Assembly (NCBI RefSeq): GCF_000765695.2 | Contig: NZ_JRPB02000003.1 | Coordinates: forward strand, 124,001-188,000 | Origin: Helicobacter sp. MIT 11-5569 | GTDB taxonomy: Bacteria; Campylobacterota; Campylobacteria; Campylobacterales; Helicobacteraceae | Direction: 5' to 3' | DNA length: 64,000 bases | In this document: positions 60,890 through 64,000 of the stretch, one piece after another | Layout of the letters: the number at the start of each line of letters is the position of its first letter | How positions within the stretch are numbered: the stretch's first letter is position 1 | Notes under the pieces: model-generated | Told to the model about the DNA's origin: nothing | The model's database searches: none | What the model saw: only the letters and a program-made list of their open reading frames with translations | Program-made: the position numbers and the translations under genes

Positions 60890-61642
60890 ATGCAAAAAAG
60901 CTTACAAGGAAGCCTTCGAAAAAATATTAAAGTTGCAATGCGTATTGCTTATAATGGCGGTGCTTTTTTTGGATTCCAAAACCAAAATGATGTGCAAAGT
61001 GTAGCAAATGCGTTAGAGTGCGTCTTTAGAAGTGTTGGAATCTTTAGTAAAATTGTTGCTAGTGGGCGCACAGATAAGGGAGTGCATGCAAGTGCGCAAG
61101 TTATATCTTTAGAGATTCCATATTTTTGGAGAGATTTAGAACGCTTAAGACAACATTTAAACACAAAACTCACACCAAATATTTATATTAAGCGTATTTG
61201 GGAAGTTGGTAAAAATTTTCATGCTAGATTTAGCGCAAAAAGAAGGGGATATTGTTATGTGTTAAGTAAGCACGCTTCCCCGCTTTTTGCGCCTTTTTCT
61301 TTATATTATGTTTTGAAAAATCCAAATCTTATTCAAGAGGCTTTAAAGTTAATTGTTGGCACACATAATTTTGAAGCTTTTATGAAGCAAGGAAGTGATG
61401 AAAAATCTAGTGTGCGCATAATTTTTAGAGCAGAGTTAAGGGAGTTTAAAAACTTTTGGATTTTATCGTTTTGGGGAAATGGGTTTTTGCGTTCTCAAGT
61501 GCGGTTAATGGTAGGATTTTTATTAGAGATTGATAAAGGGAATTTGACATTAGAAGATTTAAAAGAGCAACTTTTGGGAAAATGGCATTATAGAATCCCA
61601 ATTTCTCCCAATGGTTTATTTTTAAGTCGCGTGGATTATTAA
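60890..61642 (+). CDS. truA: tRNA pseudouridine synthase A (U38-40)
   Basis: Converts uridines 38-40 in the anticodon arm to pseudouridine. The catalytic aspartate lies in GRTDKGVHA near 62-70, after AMRIAYNGGAFFGFQNQ near 17-33. TYxY-like Y122 region (RRGYCYVLS) and the C-terminal NGFLRSQVRLMVGFLL near 200 are in place. ATG 60890 is chosen over the TTG at 60887; a start at an internal ATG (60938) would remove some of the N-terminal strand. It ends just before the polA stop, strand-convergent. Confidence 0.94.
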   Translation: MQKSLQGSLRKNIKVAMRIAYNGGAFFGFQNQNDVQSVANALECVFRSVGIFSKIVASGRTDKGVHASAQVISLEIPYFWRDLERLRQHLNTKLTPNIYIKRIWEVGKNFHARFSAKRRGYCYVLSKHASPLFAPFSLYYVLKNPNLIQEALKLIVGTHNFEAFMKQGSDEKSSVRIIFRAELREFKNFWILSFWGNGFLRSQVRLMVGFLLEIDKGNLTLEDLKEQLLGKWHYRIPISPNGLFLSRVDY

Positions 61643-64000
61643 TTATCCTTTAAGCTCTCCCCAATTTTTTGCAAGACTTACGCCACAACGCAATGGCACG
61701 CGCAAAGTAGTGATATTTTCCATAATTTGTGTAATTTTTTGTGCTTCAATATCTGCTAAGTGTTCAGGAGTTTCAAAAATAAGTTCATCATGCACTTGTA
61801 AAAGTAATTTGGATTCTAATTTTTCTTGTGTGATTTGAATCATTGCAAGCTTAATAATATCTGCGGCACTGCCTTGAAAAATTGCATTGATTCCTTCACG
61901 CAAAAATGCTGCTTTTTGAAATTCTTGAATGTTTTCAAAATTAAATTTTCGCATTCTTCCTAGAAGCGTTAGGGAATATCCATTTTTTAAAATAAATTCT
62001 TCTTGTTCTTTTAAAAAGTCTTTTACGGTTGGAAAGGAATCAAAATAGTTTTGAATATAAGTTTTTGCTTCTTGATAGCTAATTTGTAAAGTTTCAGAAA
62101 GTTTTTTAGCTCCCATTCCATAGATTAACCCAAAGTTAATACTCTTTGCTACGGAGCGTTTTTCTTTTGCTTGTGTTTCTCCAAAGATTTTTTTCGCTGC
62201 TTCAAGGTGAATATCAGCATCACGATGAAAAGCTTCAATCATTGCGCTATCTTTTGAAAAATGCGCAAGCAAACGTAGTTCGATTTGAGAGTAATCTAAA
62301 CTTAAGAGTAAATGTCCATTTTGCGCAATAAAACCTTCTCGGATACGTCTGCCTTGTTGGGTTTTAACCGGAATGTTTTGCAGGTTGGGATTTTTTGAGC
62401 TTAAACGTCCTGTGCTTGTGCCTGTTTGCATAAAAGAGGTATAAACTTTATGTTCTGTATTTTGGCTAGCAAGGTCGATTAAGGGTTCAATATAGGTGCT
62501 ATACAATTTAAAAAGTTCTCTGTATTCTAATAATTTTGGGATAATGGGATGCGCGTCTTTTAAGGAATTTAGCACGCTAGAATTTGTGCTTAAGCCGGAT
62601 TTTGTTTTCTTTCCACTTTGTAAATTTAACTCTTCAAAAAGCACGATAGAGAGTTGCTGTGGGGAGTTTAGGTTGAAGCGTTTATTTGCAAGAGTATAAA
62701 TCTCATCAGAGAGTGCTTGAAGCTTTTCTGTCATTTCAATTTTTAGGTTTTTGAAATACTCAATATTGATTTTTGTCCCACTTAGCTCCATATTGACCAA
62801 ACATTGAATAAAAGGGAATTCTACATTGTTTGCAATTGTGTTTAAAGAGTTTGGAAGTAAATCATAAATTTTATGAAAAAGTTGATAACAAGCTGCAGCG
62901 TCTTCGCACGCGTAGGTAAAGGCATTTTCGATTGGGAGTTGTGAGAAGTTTTCTCCTTTTTTGATAATATCTTTAAAAGCAATCATTATGTGTTTAAAAT
63001 AGCGATGCATTAAATCATCAAGATTGCAAGGCATATCACTTTGATATAGCCAAGCTAAGAGCATACTATCTTTGATATTATGATAACTTTTAGGGCTAAA
63101 GTTAAAATTTGTGCGCAAGATTTCTAAGTCGTATTTGATATTGTGTCCAATGATTGCTTTTGCGTCAAATAGGGCAGTGATAAATTCTAATACAAGCTCT
63201 TTGCTAATTTGTTCTGGCACACCTAGATAGCTATGTGCAATAGGAACATAATAAGCGTTTATCCCATCAAAAGAAAAAGAAAAGCCTACGATTTTGGCAT
63301 GCAAAACATCTAAATCCGTAGTTTCTGTATCAAAGGATACAATAGAATCTTTTGTGATTTGTGCCATTAGGTTTTTTAGCATTGTGGCATTCTCAATTAA
63401 AATGGCTTGATACTTAAAATGTCCTGATGAATCTCTTTTTATTGTTTTATCTTTTATGGGAAGTTTTTTTAAAACACTATAAATTTCGTATTTTTGTAAA
63501 GAATCTACGATATTAAGCAGTGGGCTAACTCTTGGCATTTCACAATCTTGCAAACTAAAATCATTTAAGAGATTATCGCGCAAAGATACAAGCTTTTGAC
63601 TACGATAAGCATCATCTTTTGCTTCTTTTAAAAGTGTTTGTGTGCGCACTGGGGTAATGGAATCTAAATTTTTATAAATATTATCAAGCGAACCATATTC
63701 TTTTAGTAGATTTGCAGCTCCCTTTGCGCCGATTCCTTTGACTCCCGGCACATTATCAGCACTATCACCTACAATACTTTGATAATCAATAAACTGCGAT
63801 GGAGTTACACCATATTTTTCAATACATTGTTCTTCTTTAATTTCTTGTTTCTTTTTAGGGTCAAATAAAAAGGTATCGCCATCAATGAGTTGATACAAGT
63901 CTTTATCGTGGCTTATGATTCTAACATTAACATTTAGTGCATTTGCGCATTTGTTAATAGAAGCAATAACATCATCTGCTTCATAGCCTGCAATGCTGAT
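61643..64000 (-). CDS. polA: DNA polymerase I, N-terminal part outside the window
   Basis: Replication and repair polymerase; 785 residues are in the window and the 5' end continues past 64000 (the frame is open through SISIAGYEADDV at the edge; the TTG at 63898 is not the start). The 5'-nuclease domain is seen in ADNVPGVKGIGAKGA. The 3'-5' exonuclease keeps SFDTETTDLD (Exo I), GHNIKYDLE (Exo II) and YACEDAAAC (Exo III), so proofreading is expected. The polymerase domain has SLDYSQIELRLLAHFS, RSVAKSINFGLIYGM and LLLQVHDELIFE. Length is normal. Ends next to truA without a gap. Confidence 0.96.
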   Translation of the reverse strand: MSIAGYEADDVIASINKCANALNVNVRIISHDKDLYQLIDGDTFLFDPKKKQEIKEEQCIEKYGVTPSQFIDYQSIVGDSADNVPGVKGIGAKGAANLLKEYGSLDNIYKNLDSITPVRTQTLLKEAKDDAYRSQKLVSLRDNLLNDFSLQDCEMPRVSPLLNIVDSLQKYEIYSVLKKLPIKDKTIKRDSSGHFKYQAILIENATMLKNLMAQITKDSIVSFDTETTDLDVLHAKIVGFSFSFDGINAYYVPIAHSYLGVPEQISKELVLEFITALFDAKAIIGHNIKYDLEILRTNFNFSPKSYHNIKDSMLLAWLYQSDMPCNLDDLMHRYFKHIMIAFKDIIKKGENFSQLPIENAFTYACEDAAACYQLFHKIYDLLPNSLNTIANNVEFPFIQCLVNMELSGTKINIEYFKNLKIEMTEKLQALSDEIYTLANKRFNLNSPQQLSIVLFEELNLQSGKKTKSGLSTNSSVLNSLKDAHPIIPKLLEYRELFKLYSTYIEPLIDLASQNTEHKVYTSFMQTGTSTGRLSSKNPNLQNIPVKTQQGRRIREGFIAQNGHLLLSLDYSQIELRLLAHFSKDSAMIEAFHRDADIHLEAAKKIFGETQAKEKRSVAKSINFGLIYGMGAKKLSETLQISYQEAKTYIQNYFDSFPTVKDFLKEQEEFILKNGYSLTLLGRMRKFNFENIQEFQKAAFLREGINAIFQGSAADIIKLAMIQITQEKLESKLLLQVHDELIFETPEHLADIEAQKITQIMENITTLRVPLRCGVSLAKNWGELKG

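Noticed and set aside
1-64000. CRISPR arrays, insertion sequences, integrases, tRNA or rRNA genes
   Set aside because: Looked for regular repeats, transposase motifs and tRNA T-loop-like sequences by eye; none was convincing.

Overview
The window reads as chromosome of a low-GC member of the Campylobacterota, most probably a non-gastric (enterohepatic-type) Helicobacter. Several blocks match gene orders I recall from Helicobacter pylori and Campylobacter jejuni: tatB-tatC-queA-rsmG, coaX/lipoprotein/TPR/dut/greA/lpxB, fliF-fliG-fliH-dxs, flgM-flgN-flgK, trxA-trxB, a Ste24-type protease with prmC, and lptF-truA. Histidine genes (hisC, short hisG), leuC and a Campylobacter-like major porin argue against H. 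pylori itself. Promoters are of the TATAAT type, with additional sigma54 and sigma28 sites at flagellar genes. No tRNA, rRNA, CRISPR array or insertion sequence was recognised.

Bases 1-6200 are the accessory part. They hold a type I restriction-modification unit (hsdM, cut by the window edge, and hsdS), an 11-G tract at the 3' end of hsdS followed by an out-of-frame third target-recognition segment, and a fusion protein with a DndB/ParB-like DGQHR domain and a nucleoside-deoxyribosyltransferase/TIR-like domain. A decayed class D beta-lactamase gene follows. Bases 6200-9450 hold single genes: a periplasmic metallo-beta-lactamase-fold protein, a DNA deoxyinosine glycosylase, a MarC protein and an AAA ATPase.

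Bases 9500-26400 hold pyrG and recJ on the plus strand. Facing them is a long minus-strand run, hisC-fliF-fliG-fliH-dxs-mlaA-mlaC-RND permease, which joins flagellar basal body, isoprenoid and outer-membrane lipid-transport genes. Behind it lie a conserved two-domain hypothetical gene, a YfiH/PgeF-family gene and a divergent mreB-like gene. Bases 26500-34400 hold the Ste24 protease and prmC, then a tight minus-strand operon tatB-tatC-queA-rsmG-PP0621-hyp-crp/fnr-PilJ-like sensor. Bases 34400-43223 hold a second long minus-strand run: csd3-type peptidase, Nudix, coiled coil, lpxB, greA, dut, TPR protein, lipoprotein, coaX, hisG, leuC.

Bases 43300-48240 hold flagellar late genes (flgM, flgN-like, flgK) with a near-perfect sigma54 promoter embedded in the end of flgM, then the major porin. 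A 355-base intergenic region follows. It contains a previously unlisted 18-residue hydrophobic peptide gene whose ribosome-binding site lies in a GAAA hairpin and whose opposite strand carries two TATAAT boxes, so it looks like a type I toxin-antitoxin locus. Bases 48240-64000 hold gpsA, fliI, trxA/trxB, dapB, purF, a YhcC-type radical SAM gene, an EF-hand protein under a sigma54 promoter, a degenerate uracil-DNA-glycosylase-like protein, a periplasmic hypothetical protein, a YgjP-type metallopeptidase, lptF, truA and most of polA, which keeps its proofreading motifs.

The two most interesting places are the phase-variable hsdS with its DGQHR fusion neighbour (3.0-5.4 kb) and the candidate type I toxin-antitoxin locus (48.05-48.22 kb).
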